A program made the translations under genes and the position numbers. 64,000 nt of DNA from positions 2,232,001 to 2,296,000 of the forward strand of contig NZ_CP011273.1 in assembly GCF_001610895.1 (NCBI RefSeq), read 5' to 3'. The notes under the pieces were generated by a model. The model made no database searches. It had not been told where the DNA came from and was given only the letters and a program-made list of their open reading frames with translations. Below are positions 8,788-17,131 of the stretch, piece after piece; position 1 is the stretch's first letter, and the number at the start of each line of letters is the position of its first letter. This DNA comes from Planctomyces sp. SH-PL62 (lineage in GTDB: Bacteria; Planctomycetota; Planctomycetia; Isosphaerales; Isosphaeraceae).

Positions 8788-8803
8788 CGGGACGAGGGTC
8801 CCG
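8788..8803 (-). promoter_or_regulatory. 5' leader hairpin of PEP-CTERM gene 1
   Basis: CGGGAC, a four-base loop and GTCCCG form a perfect six-bp stem 60 bases upstream of the start codon. The same 16-base element occurs at nearly the same place in front of the paralogue, in otherwise diverged sequence, so it may be a leader RNA structure or protein site. Confidence 0.45.
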
Positions 8804-9169
8804 GGCCATGCTCACCTAACTTGCTTCGGGGACTGTCACCTCCTTTCGTGATGCATCGCCGGCGGGCCTCAACTCCCGACGCCTTCGGAGCCGCCGCCGC
8901 ACCGAATCCCATCGGCTCGAAGGAACGAGCCGTCAGGCCAGTTCCGCGGGGGCGCGACGTAACGTCGATCAGGCCCGTAAATGGGTCGATGGCTTTCCGG
9001 CGGGGGTCCGCCCCGGATGCCCGGAGGGGCCGTTCCGTCTTCAGCGGCGAGTCCGTCGCGACATCGCGCGGAACCATCACCTTCTTGCGCCGCGGCAGCC
9101 CAGGTGGTCGGAAACCCGTCTCGTCGGTTTCCAGAGAAGGACGTCGGAGATATTCAGGTCTGCGGAAGT

Positions 9170-9206
9170 CGCCCCCCTCGGCCTCGCGAGGAGGACCGAG
9201 GGGCGG
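9170..9206 (-). terminator. GC-rich hairpin after PEP-CTERM gene 2
   Basis: CGCCCCCCTCGG pairs with CCGAGG(GGCG) about 76 bases past the stop of paralogue 2, the counterpart of the structure after paralogue 1. No T tract is visible. Confidence 0.5.
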
Positions 9207-9228
9207 CGTTGGTTTTCAACAGCGGGGT

Positions 9229-9371
9229 CGAGCGCGTCCGGCCGTGGCCGTTCGGCCCGCCCCCACGGGGATCGCTTCTCGATCAGGCCGTCGGGGCGGG
9301 GGCCTGCCGACGGCGGAGGCCGTAGCCCATGAACGCCAGGGCGCCGAGCCCCGCGATCGCGAACGTCGAGG
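9229..9371. repeat. 143-bp perfect direct repeat, copy 2 (3' end of PEP-CTERM gene 2)
   Basis: Same sequence as 7829-7971. The first mismatches are at 7828/9228 and 7972/9372. Confidence 0.9.
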
Positions 9372-10125
9372 GTTCGGGGACCGCCGCCACGCTGGAGCCG
9401 GGGACCGCGAACGCCTGGTCCTGGTTCCTGAAACCGGCCGTGGAGCCGTTACCCTGCGGACGATAGTCGATGAACCCGGCCAACGCGGACTTCCCCTGGG
9501 CCGCGTCGAGCAGGGCGTTCACGGCAAGTTGCACGTGGAGGTTCTCAAGGCCGGTGCCCCCGCCGATCAAGAACGAGTTGACCCCGTAGCCGCCCGCCAG
9601 CACGGCCGCCTGGAGGGCGGCCGCCCGCTGGATTTCGCTCAGCGTGCCGAGGATCGTCCCCGTCCAGCCGGCCCCTCCGACGAGGCCCGCGCTGAAGTTG
9701 GCCAGGAGCCAGCCGACCTTCCCCATGTCGCGGTCGTACTCGGGCGTGAGGAAGCCGCCGTGGTCGTCGCCGAGCGCGGAGGCGCTCGTGTTGGAGACCG
9801 TGGCGTAATCGAACTTGGAGGTCAACGACTCCCGAATGTCGATATTGAAGGTCCGGAACTCGCCGGAGCCGGCCCCTGTGGCGCCGTAGGCGGAGTTGTA
9901 GCCGTTCTGGCTGGAGTCGGAGATCTTGGAATAATACTGGGCGAGATTCACACCCGTCGCGTTCTGGAGCACTTTCCCGTTGATCCCGAACAGCGAGATC
10001 TTGTAGCCGGTGTTCGAAGCCCGCGTCGCCGCGACCTGGGCGGCGCGGGTGGGCGGGCCCGTGGACGTGATCAGGGAGAGAGCGATCAGTGGCAGGAAGC
10101 CGATTCGCAAGGATCGCAAGATCAT
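9283..10125 (-). CDS. PEP-CTERM sorting domain-containing protein, paralogue 2
   Basis: Exported protein of 280 residues, clearly a tandem duplicate of its downstream neighbour. The start at 10125 (MILRSLRIGFLPLIALS) is preceded by AAGAGGAAA and begins a signal peptide ending near TRAAQ. It shares the blocks AQYYSKISDSSQNGYNSAYG, KFDYATVSNTSASAL and GFIDYRPQGNGSTAGF, and an identical C-terminal sorting signal. The two copies differ in indels and substitutions across the middle, so the duplication is not recent apart from the identical 3' end. It lies 195 bases after the giant TPR gene in the same orientation and is the likely substrate of the locus exosortase. No enzymatic motif is seen; a matrix or surface-layer role is an inference. 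Confidence 0.88.
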   Translation of the reverse strand: MILRSLRIGFLPLIALSLITSTGPPTRAAQVAATRASNTGYKISLFGINGKVLQNATGVNLAQYYSKISDSSQNGYNSAYGATGAGSGEFRTFNIDIRESLTSKFDYATVSNTSASALGDDHGGFLTPEYDRDMGKVGWLLANFSAGLVGGAGWTGTILGTLSEIQRAAALQAAVLAGGYGVNSFLIGGGTGLENLHVQLAVNALLDAAQGKSALAGFIDYRPQGNGSTAGFRNQDQAFAVPGSSVAAVPEPSTFAIAGLGALAFMGYGLRRRQAPAPTA

Positions 10126-10170
10126 CTGAATTTCCTCTTGAGACAGGGTTTCCGTCGAAAGGAGGAGAGA

Positions 10171-10186
10171 CGGGACGAGGGTCCCG
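10171..10186 (-). promoter_or_regulatory. 5' leader hairpin of PEP-CTERM gene 2
   Basis: Perfect CGGGAC/GTCCCG stem with a four-base loop, 46 bases upstream of the start. It matches the element before paralogue 1. Upstream, both leaders also contain a minus-strand GGAGGTGAC-like purine run (about 10216-10225 here). Confidence 0.45.
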
Positions 10187-10320
10187 CGCCATCTTCGCCG
10201 AGCTTCGTCAGAGGCCGTCACCTCCTTCCACGGCGCCTCGCCGATCGCTGCCGGCGTTCGAGGGAGCCCGCATCGCGAGTCATTCGCCCCGCCCGCGGCC
10301 GCGGGGGGCGCGGGTTCGAG

Positions 10321-13300
10321 TCATTTCAACCTGCGGGCGAGTTTCTCGTACTCCTCCCGCTCCGGGGGAGGAAGTGAATCGATCGCGACGCCGAGCCGCT
10401 CGACCTCCTCAAGTGCCTGGCGGGCCTCGTCGGGCTGCTCGGACATGAGCAGGGCCTCGGCGCGTCGGATGTGAAGTCCGGTCATCCGTGGGACCAGCGC
10501 GATCGCCTGGTCCAGGTCCTGGACCGCGGCGGCGGGCTCCTTGCGGCCGAGCCGGATCATCGCCCGGGTGTCGAGGAGCGAAGCGTCGGGCCCGACGACG
10601 GTCAGGGCGCGGTCGACCAGCCGCAGCGCCTCGTCCAGGTCCCGGGCCTGCGACCCGAGCAGCCACGCCAGGTCGTTCAGCGCTCCGGCGTCGTCGGGGA
10701 AGGTCGCCAGGATGCGGCCGTAGATCTTCTCCGCCTCGTCCCGGCGGCCTTGCGAGGATCTGAGCGACGCGAACTGGAGGAGGACCTCGGGGTCGTCGGG
10801 GGAGGCGGCGGCGGCCTGTTCGACCAGGGCGGCCAGCCGCGCCCGTTGCTCGGGCGTCGGGGCCTTCGAGGCCCCGAGGACGTTCATGACGGCGGGGGCC
10901 AGCACGTGCGGGCCAGCGGCGACGGCCCCTTCGCAGAGCGTGACGGCCTCGTCGATCCGGTCGTGTTGGGCCAGGAACCGGGCCAGGACGAGCCGACGAG
11001 CCGAGTCTTCAGGCGCCCTGGCCGCGAAGGCCCGGAACGCGCGCTCGGCGTCCGGGACGCGGCCGATGGACTCCAGCAGGAAGGCCAGGGCGCCGGCCTG
11101 GTCCGGGCGGTTCCGGACCTGGGCCTCGACCAGCGCGGGGATCTCGTCCTCACGCTTCTCGGCCCGGAGCAGCAGGCAGCGGGCCTCCAAGAGAGTCAGC
11201 TCGTCGGCGGGCGTCCGGGGGCGCGCCTTCGCCAGGACCGTCGCGGCGGCCGCCGGATCGCCCAGTTCGATGGAGCGGCGGGCGAAGGCGGCGATGTGGC
11301 CGTCCTCGGGGCCGGGCTCGGCCATCAACTCCGCCATCAGCGACCGCCAGCGATCGCGATCGCCGCGCCGGTCGTGGAGCTTCGCCAGCAGGAACCGGTC
11401 CTCGCGGCTGAGTCGGTGTTTCTCGTGCAGGGCATCCAGTTCGCGGACCCCTTCGTCGCGGCGATCGGGGTGCATGGTCAGCAGCACGGCCCGGGCTCGC
11501 TGGTCCTCGACGGCGAGAGGGTTCGCCTTGAGGTTCAGGTCGATCAGGGCGAGCGCCTCGTCGATCCGCCGAGGATCGCCGGGGGCGATCGCGAACAGGG
11601 CCGACGCCCGCCGCGCCCAGGCGACGGTCTCCGGCCCGGCGGCGGTCCGGGGGTCGAGCAGACGGTCGACGAGGGGCCGGGCGGCGTCCAGGTCGAAGAC
11701 CTTGACGTGGAACTCGGCCGCCGACCGGATCGTCCCGACGTGATCGGGGTTCGCCTCCAGCGCCTTGCGGAAGAGCGAAGCCGCCTCGGCGTCGTCCCCG
11801 GCCACCGACTGGGCGATCGCCAGGGCGAGCGGGGCGGACTTCGGATCGATGACCTTCGCCGCCCGCGCCAGCAGAGACGGAACCTCGGCCCCCCGGCCCG
11901 AGTCGACCAGGTGCCGGACCCAGGCGAGCCAGATCATCCCTTCCGACGGCGCCAGCTCCAGCGCGCGGGCGAGCGGCTTCTCGGCCTCCCCCTGGCGGCC
12001 CGAGGCGTCAAGGACTCGAGCGAGGAAGAGCAGGTCCAGCACCTGCACGGACTGCTCCGAGACGACCTCGCGGGTCAAGACCACGGCCCGGGTGAAATCC
12101 CCGGTGCGGAGGGCGTTCCACGCCGCGGCGAGCCGGACCCCCTCGAACGACGAGTCGCGCCGGGCGAGGATCTGGGCGACGCGGTCCGATTCCTGAAAGC
12201 GGCCGAGTTCGGCGAGCAGCAGCACGGTCCGGCTCGCCAACTGGGACTGGGGGGCCCCGAGTTCGACGGCCTTCGCGTAGTCGCCGGCCGCGTCGTCGAG
12301 CCGCCCGTCAAGCTCGGCGAGGCGCCCCCGGAGCAGCGGCCCTCCCCACCAAGTCTTGCGACGATCGGACACGTCCCGTGCGAGCGCGTCGGCGGCCGTG
12401 AGGAGGGTCGCCCGCGTCTCGGCCGGCTCGTCCGCGAGGCGGAGCAGGATCGACGAGGCCTCGACGTATCGCCAGATGGCGCCCGGCTCCCCTTCCACCT
12501 CCTTGATCAGGGCGACGACCTCCCGACACCGGGCCTGGTCGCCCTTCGCCAGCGCCGCGTCGGCTCGCTTTCGGAGCACTCCCAGATCGCCGGGGAGGGT
12601 CTTGCCCAGCTCCTTCAGCAACTCGTCGGCCTTGTCGAACTCGCCGATCCGATGGTACGCCGACGCCAGGCGGTCGAGCAGGCCCGTCCGGTCCGCCTCC
12701 GTGGACGCGGCGAGTTCCCGGGCGCAGTCGTCCAGGACGCCTCGGGCCTCCTCGCGGGGAAGTGCGGTCGCCGCGTCGATCCTCGCACGTCGGACCTCCG
12801 CCCCGCCGCCCAGATCCTGCTCCGCCCGGTCCAGGATCGCCAGCGCCGAGGCGGGCCCCGGCGCAGGCCCTTCGCCCCGCAGCGCCAGCCCGGCCATCGC
12901 CAGGCGGTAGGGGAGCCGATCGGGACCGCGGCGAGCCTCGGCGTCCAGGAGCTTCCACGCTTCGTCTCCCCGGCCCCAGGCCGTGAGGAGGTCGGCCCGG
13001 AGCAGCGTGATCGCCTCGGGGTGGTCGGGCGTCGCGGCCTCGGCGGCCTTCAGGCGAGCCTCGACGGTCTCCCAGGAGCGCTCCGAGGAGGGCTTGACCG
13101 ACTCCAGGAAGATCCTCAGCCGAACCTCGTCGAGCAGGGATTCGGGACGGTCGGCCTGAAGTCCCCGGTGGACCTGGAGCGCCTCGTCGATCTTCCCCGC
13201 GCGCTCCAGCGCGGCGGCCAACGTCAGGCGAGGGCCCATCCCTCCCGCGCCGCTCGCGGCGGCCCGCCTCAGCGCGACCAAGCTCTCCTGATCGGCCCCG

Positions 13301-14517
13301 AGCCGCGCGTGGCATTCGGCCAGCATCAGGTCGATGCGATCGCAGGCGATCGGGTCCTTCGCCAGCGCCGCCCGGGCGGCGTCGAGCGCCTCCACGGCTT
13401 CGCGCCAGCGCCCGCGTCGGTGCAAGGCCTGGGCCCGAAGGAATCGGACGTGGCCCTGCGACAATCCGACCGAGGCGAGCCGATCCACCAGCCCTTCCGC
13501 CCCGTCCTCCCCGTCGAGTTTGCCTTGAAGGATCAGGCTCTCGGCCAGCACGACCTGGATCTCGATGTCGTTCGGGATCGCCTTCAGCGCCTCCCGCAAC
13601 AGGGGCTCGGCCTGTTGCGGCCGGCCCGCGGCCGATTCCAGACGGGCCCACAGCAGCGGGAACGACCGATCGGTCGGCGCGAGCCGGACGCCCTCCGCGA
13701 GGTGCCCGCGAGCGGCGTCGCCGTCGTTCGCGTCGAGCGCCGCGCGGGCCGCCACGAATCGCACGCCGGGATCGTCGGGCGCCAGCTCCAGCGCCTTCCG
13801 GGCGTCTTCCGGGTCGGCCTCGAGGCCGAAGTCGCGACGGTGGCGCCACCGCGCCGCCAGGGCCTCGGCCGGGCGCTCGGCGGCGGCGACCATCGCCTCG
13901 ATCTCGTCATCGGCCGCCTTCGCCTTCTCGGGGTCCAGCCGCAGCATGCCGGCGAGCCGTTCCCGAACCGCGACCCGACCCGGAGCCCGCTCGATCGACC
14001 GACGATAGCAGCGCTCGGCCTCCGCGAGCTTCCCTTCGTCCTGGAAGCAACGCCCCAACCGCTCCTCCAACTCGGCGACCTCGGGACCACGGCTCGCGTC
14101 GCCCTCCAGGCGCTTGACGAGCGATTCGAGCCGACGCTTCGCGACGTCGATCCGCCCCACCTCCAGGGCCAGCTCCAACGACCGTCGCTCGACGGCCTCG
14201 TCTTCGCCGAGGACCCGGACGGCCTGCTCATAGATCGAGGCGACCGATCCCCGATCGGGCCCCGGGGGCGTCGCCCGGTCCGCCATCCGCGCGTAGCGGA
14301 TCCAGGCCTCGCGGTCGCCGGGGGTCAGGGTCAAATAAATCTGGTACGACTCGGCCGCCTTTTTGAGGTCGCCTCCGGCCTCCAGGGCCTCGGCGCGTGC
14401 CAGGAGCAGGGGAGCCTGCCGGCGCTTGTTCCAGCGGTGGAGCCCCCAGACCCCGCCGACGGTCACGGCCCCGAGGACGATGAGCAGGACCAAATAGGTG
14501 TAGTTAATTCGTCTCAT
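10321..14517 (-). CDS. Giant membrane-anchored TPR protein (PrsT-like, exosortase locus)
   Basis: A 1398-residue protein. The ATG at 14517 (MRRINYTYLVLLIVLGAVTV) starts directly with a transmembrane anchor at about residues 6-24; an upstream in-frame start adds only low-quality sequence. The rest is almost entirely tetratricopeptide-type helical repeats, for example GDLKKAAESYQIYLTLTPGD, EGKLAEAERCYRRSIERAPG and QGRRDEAEKIYGRILATFPD. In proteobacterial EPS/exosortase loci a large TPR protein (PrsT) sits with XrtA and EpsI. Its position here, between the EpsI-like gene and the PEP-CTERM genes, suggests the same scaffold or secretion-support role. The family assignment is by architecture and context only. 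Confidence 0.82.
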   Translation of the reverse strand: MRRINYTYLVLLIVLGAVTVGGVWGLHRWNKRRQAPLLLARAEALEAGGDLKKAAESYQIYLTLTPGDREAWIRYARMADRATPPGPDRGSVASIYEQAVRVLGEDEAVERRSLELALEVGRIDVAKRRLESLVKRLEGDASRGPEVAELEERLGRCFQDEGKLAEAERCYRRSIERAPGRVAVRERLAGMLRLDPEKAKAADDEIEAMVAAAERPAEALAARWRHRRDFGLEADPEDARKALELAPDDPGVRFVAARAALDANDGDAARGHLAEGVRLAPTDRSFPLLWARLESAAGRPQQAEPLLREALKAIPNDIEIQVVLAESLILQGKLDGEDGAEGLVDRLASVGLSQGHVRFLRAQALHRRGRWREAVEALDAARAALAKDPIACDRIDLMLAECHARLGADQESLVALRRAAASGAGGMGPRLTLAAALERAGKIDEALQVHRGLQADRPESLLDEVRLRIFLESVKPSSERSWETVEARLKAAEAATPDHPEAITLLRADLLTAWGRGDEAWKLLDAEARRGPDRLPYRLAMAGLALRGEGPAPGPASALAILDRAEQDLGGGAEVRRARIDAATALPREEARGVLDDCARELAASTEADRTGLLDRLASAYHRIGEFDKADELLKELGKTLPGDLGVLRKRADAALAKGDQARCREVVALIKEVEGEPGAIWRYVEASSILLRLADEPAETRATLLTAADALARDVSDRRKTWWGGPLLRGRLAELDGRLDDAAGDYAKAVELGAPQSQLASRTVLLLAELGRFQESDRVAQILARRDSSFEGVRLAAAWNALRTGDFTRAVVLTREVVSEQSVQVLDLLFLARVLDASGRQGEAEKPLARALELAPSEGMIWLAWVRHLVDSGRGAEVPSLLARAAKVIDPKSAPLALAIAQSVAGDDAEAASLFRKALEANPDHVGTIRSAAEFHVKVFDLDAARPLVDRLLDPRTAAGPETVAWARRASALFAIAPGDPRRIDEALALIDLNLKANPLAVEDQRARAVLLTMHPDRRDEGVRELDALHEKHRLSREDRFLLAKLHDRRGDRDRWRSLMAELMAEPGPEDGHIAAFARRSIELGDPAAAATVLAKARPRTPADELTLLEARCLLLRAEKREDEIPALVEAQVRNRPDQAGALAFLLESIGRVPDAERAFRAFAARAPEDSARRLVLARFLAQHDRIDEAVTLCEGAVAAGPHVLAPAVMNVLGASKAPTPEQRARLAALVEQAAAASPDDPEVLLQFASLRSSQGRRDEAEKIYGRILATFPDDAGALNDLAWLLGSQARDLDEALRLVDRALTVVGPDASLLDTRAMIRLGRKEPAAAVQDLDQAIALVPRMTGLHIRRAEALLMSEQPDEARQALEEVERLGVAIDSLPPPEREEYEKLARRLK

Positions 14518-14609
14518 GAGTGGCGCACTCGTGCGAATAGCGATCGGGGTCGTTCGGTCGGGTACTTCACACATCAGGGCCGACGGTTCGCGCGACGGCT
14601 CGAAGACGA

Positions 14610-15314
14610 TCAGGCGGCGACGTGCGTCTCGGCCGGGCGGTCCGCCGCCTGGGCGGCGGGGGCCGACGCCGGCGGAGAGAAGACGTCGCGGTCGAGGACG
14701 GGGAGCAGCACGTCGAGGAACTCAAGCGAGAAATCCCGCCCATCGGCAGGCTCCGGGTCCGACGCCTCTCGGACCACGTAGAGCTTGGAGAGGACCGGCG
14801 CGGCCGCGAACGTCCAGCGCGGCTCGTTCGGCGCCCGCCAGCCCTCGCCGTCGTTCCAGCTCCACAGGATTCGCAGCCGCGACGGGGGGGTTCCTCCCCG
14901 GGCGGCGGTCGCGGTGAAGAACGCGGCCGGCTCGGTCGGCTCGCTCCCAGGGATGGTGGCCGGCGCGGGGCGACTCACTTCATAGCCCCCGCCGGCGTAG
15001 CAGACCTCGGGGGTGTGCACGGCCACGTCCCCGGGGAGTCCGCAGATCAGGAGCATCGTGACGACCTCGCCGGTCGCTCCGTTCCGATACTGCCGCGACA
15101 GGCACCCGACCGCTCCGGCGAGGACTCGCTCCGCGTCGGAAAGGGGCCGTTCCTCCGCCGTCCAGTCGCCGATCCGGACGGGGAGCGCGTGAATCCGCTC
15201 CGCCCGTTCCGCGACGGCGTTCGAGGGTTTCCAGCGGCCCGTCCAGCCGCCGTGGACCATGCCGGCGCCGATCATGACGAGGGCGGCGGCGATGATGCGA
15301 GTCGCGTCCTTCAC
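14610..15314 (-). CDS. Exosortase-associated EpsI family protein (DUF3485)
   Basis: A 234-residue envelope protein with an N-terminal membrane segment (IIAAALVMIGAGMVHGGW). The EpsI hallmarks are the opening LPVRIGDWTAEERPLSDAER, the central LLICGLPGDVAVHTPEVCYA (the HTPEVCY core) and a later ILWSWNDGEGWRAPNEPRW region. In many bacteria this domain is fused to the exosortase; here it is a separate gene 134 bases after it, and the TPR gene follows 92 bases later. It likely assists sorting or polysaccharide export, although its biochemical role is unproven in the family. Confidence 0.88.
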   Translation of the reverse strand: MKDATRIIAAALVMIGAGMVHGGWTGRWKPSNAVAERAERIHALPVRIGDWTAEERPLSDAERVLAGAVGCLSRQYRNGATGEVVTMLLICGLPGDVAVHTPEVCYAGGGYEVSRPAPATIPGSEPTEPAAFFTATAARGGTPPSRLRILWSWNDGEGWRAPNEPRWTFAAAPVLSKLYVVREASDPEPADGRDFSLEFLDVLLPVLDRDVFSPPASAPAAQAADRPAETHVAA

Positions 15315-15448
15315 GTCTCATTCTCCGGTGTCGCGACCAGGCTCGACCTCGCAAAGCGGGGGGCGCGCTCGTCGCTCTCGATCGAATCGTGTCGTCGCAT
15401 CCCTTCCCTTCCTCCCGGTCCCGAACGCCTCGCGAAGCTTCCCCGCCT

Positions 15449-16375
15449 TTACGCCGTCGCCGCCGTCGCCCGCGGACCGGTCCCTTCGTCGCAACGGACG
15501 ATCCCCGCGGCCGGGGCGGCCTCCCTTTCCTCGATCAGCAGACCGGAGAGGATCCGGATTTCGATCCCGTACAGGATCAGGGCGAACGGGATCATCAGCC
15601 AGCCGGCCAGGTCGTGATAGAACGCGTCCGCCGCCCGACTCCCCAGCGTCTCGTAGAGCACCCCCGTCAAGGTGATCCTCGCGACGTTGGCGATCCAGGC
15701 CACCGGGATCGAGCTGAGGACCAACGTCGCGCGGTCCAGCAAGGGTCGCTCGACCACCAGGGCCACGGCCGTCGACAGGGCGATGAACGTCATCAACATG
15801 CTCAGCCCGCTGCAAGCCTCGGCCACGCCGATCCGCCCTCCGGCGAGCTGGATGATGTTCCCTTCGGACGTCACCGGAAAGCCCAGGCACTCCAGGCCGA
15901 AGACGCTGGCCCAGGTGGCCGAGGCCTGCAGCGGCGGCCCCAGCGCGTTCTCCAGACGCCACGGCAGCGGGATCATGAACGCCAGGAATGCGATCGACAG
16001 CCAGGCCCAGCTCAACGCCCGACGCCCCCCCCAGAGCACCGCGATCCCGGACAGGTAAGGGAACAGCGAGAACGCCTCGACGGCTTCCTGCCTGAAATAC
16101 CCCCCCGCCGCCTGCACGACGGCCCCCGCGATGATCAGCGCCAGCCCCCAGGAGCTCGGCCGCCTGACCTCGTCGACGACCCGATCGCGGCGGACCCACA
16201 GCAAGGCCAGGGCGAACACGGGGACCAACTGGCCGTGGGCGTAGCGAGGATCGCGCGACCAGCGGTCCCAAAGCCCCTGGAGGACCGGCCAAAGGCTCCA
16301 AAAGAGGACCGCCGCCAACCCAAGGATCGAGATCAAATCCGATCGAATCTTTAAAACTCGATTTCGACGACTCAT
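15449..16375 (-). CDS. Exosortase (archaeosortase/exosortase family transpeptidase)
   Basis: A 308-residue polytopic membrane protein with about eight hydrophobic segments. The catalytic triad of the family is visible: Cys188 in GVAEACSGLSML, Arg233 in WIANVARITLTG and His254 in AFYHDLAGWLMIP. SRDPRYAHGQLVPVFALALL near residue 40 and MIPLPWRLENALGPPLQ near residue 134 are also typical. The enzyme should recognise the PEP-CTERM signals of the two paralogues downstream, cut them and attach the proteins to a surface acceptor. It heads the locus; the subtype (planctomycete exosortases have their own classes) cannot be fixed by eye. It is transcribed divergently from the FHA gene. Confidence 0.92.
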   Translation of the reverse strand: MSRRNRVLKIRSDLISILGLAAVLFWSLWPVLQGLWDRWSRDPRYAHGQLVPVFALALLWVRRDRVVDEVRRPSSWGLALIIAGAVVQAAGGYFRQEAVEAFSLFPYLSGIAVLWGGRRALSWAWLSIAFLAFMIPLPWRLENALGPPLQASATWASVFGLECLGFPVTSEGNIIQLAGGRIGVAEACSGLSMLMTFIALSTAVALVVERPLLDRATLVLSSIPVAWIANVARITLTGVLYETLGSRAADAFYHDLAGWLMIPFALILYGIEIRILSGLLIEEREAAPAAGIVRCDEGTGPRATAATA

Positions 16376-17131
16376 GACCCCGCCCTCAATCCTAGCTTCC
16401 GGTTCGAGCCCGCCGGCCTCGGCCCTCGCCGGTCGACGAGGCGGTGCCCCGAAATCGAATATTCGCCGGGAACTGATCGATACGTGCCTCGATCACCGTC
16501 CTTACGAGGCATCGAGCAGGGGACCAATCAATCAATTCATCCTTTTACGCCCTAGAGTAACCAATCTCGACCTCATTATGCCAGCGAGAAAACCCGAAAC
16601 CCAACCACACCGACCCACTTCGCGATCAATCCAGCTTTAATTGCGGTCGCCGAAAACCGCGATTTCATCGCCTTTTTGTTCCTACATCCTCCCTGGACGT
16701 CGATCCAAGACCCGCGAGCAACGGCCTGAAACCATGGACACAAAGCACTTTACATCCGCATTCCGGCCTTTCCGGCCGCTCGTCGCCGAAGGCGACCCGG
16801 TCGGCTTTAACCGCCTGCCGCCGCCTTGCCCGCGCTCGCCCAGGCTTGCCCCATGCGCCTTTAGGCATCAAAATGATTCCAAAATAGGCGAAGATTTCTG
16901 TCGATTTTTTGAAACGCGAGCCCACTGTCGTCGTGTTCCGAAGCCGGGAACAATCAAACTTTTTAATCTGGCGGCGGAGCCACCTCGGTTTCGCGAGGAA
17001 CAGGAAGGTCCTCCACGAATTCCGCGCAGCGAACGTACTCAAGAGGGTAGAATCGTCTTGATGCGTGGTGCCGCCTTGAACCGGCGAGTGGCCGATCCCA
17101 CCTCCTTCATTCCCGGGGATCCAGGGTTTCC
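16376..17131. other. AT-richer divergent intergenic region before the exosortase locus
   Basis: About 755 bases between the exosortase and FHA genes, noticeably lower in GC than its surroundings at about 16480-16700 and 16860-16970. It contains the palindrome CGAATATTCG at 16457-16466 and T-rich runs. It is likely the control region of the exosortase locus, but no -35/-10 pair is clear enough to call. Open frames here have poor codon bias and no start signals. Confidence 0.45.

Larger units (their letters stand above)
8729..9282. other. Intergenic region between the two PEP-CTERM genes
   Basis: About 550 bases that combine the leader of paralogue 1 (right after its start, including an AAAGGAGGTGA run at about 8838-8848 read on the minus strand and a hairpin) with the 3' flank of paralogue 2. 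No gene is supported. Confidence 0.5.

Noticed and set aside
9545-10192. ATG with the leader hairpin (MARDPRPV) as a conserved upstream peptide for both PEP-CTERM genes
   Set aside because: In one copy it is in frame with the gene, in the other out of frame and overlapping it for hundreds of bases, so it is not a conserved leader peptide.
10471-14781. Open frame of more than 1400 codons on the plus strand opposite the giant TPR gene
   Set aside because: High-GC shadow: its composition is Arg/Gly/Pro-rich with no fold, while the minus-strand frame shows clear TPR repeats and a membrane anchor.
16665-17042. 125-codon minus-strand frame in the AT-rich region before the FHA gene
   Set aside because: Poor codon bias, no ribosome binding site and no protein-like features.
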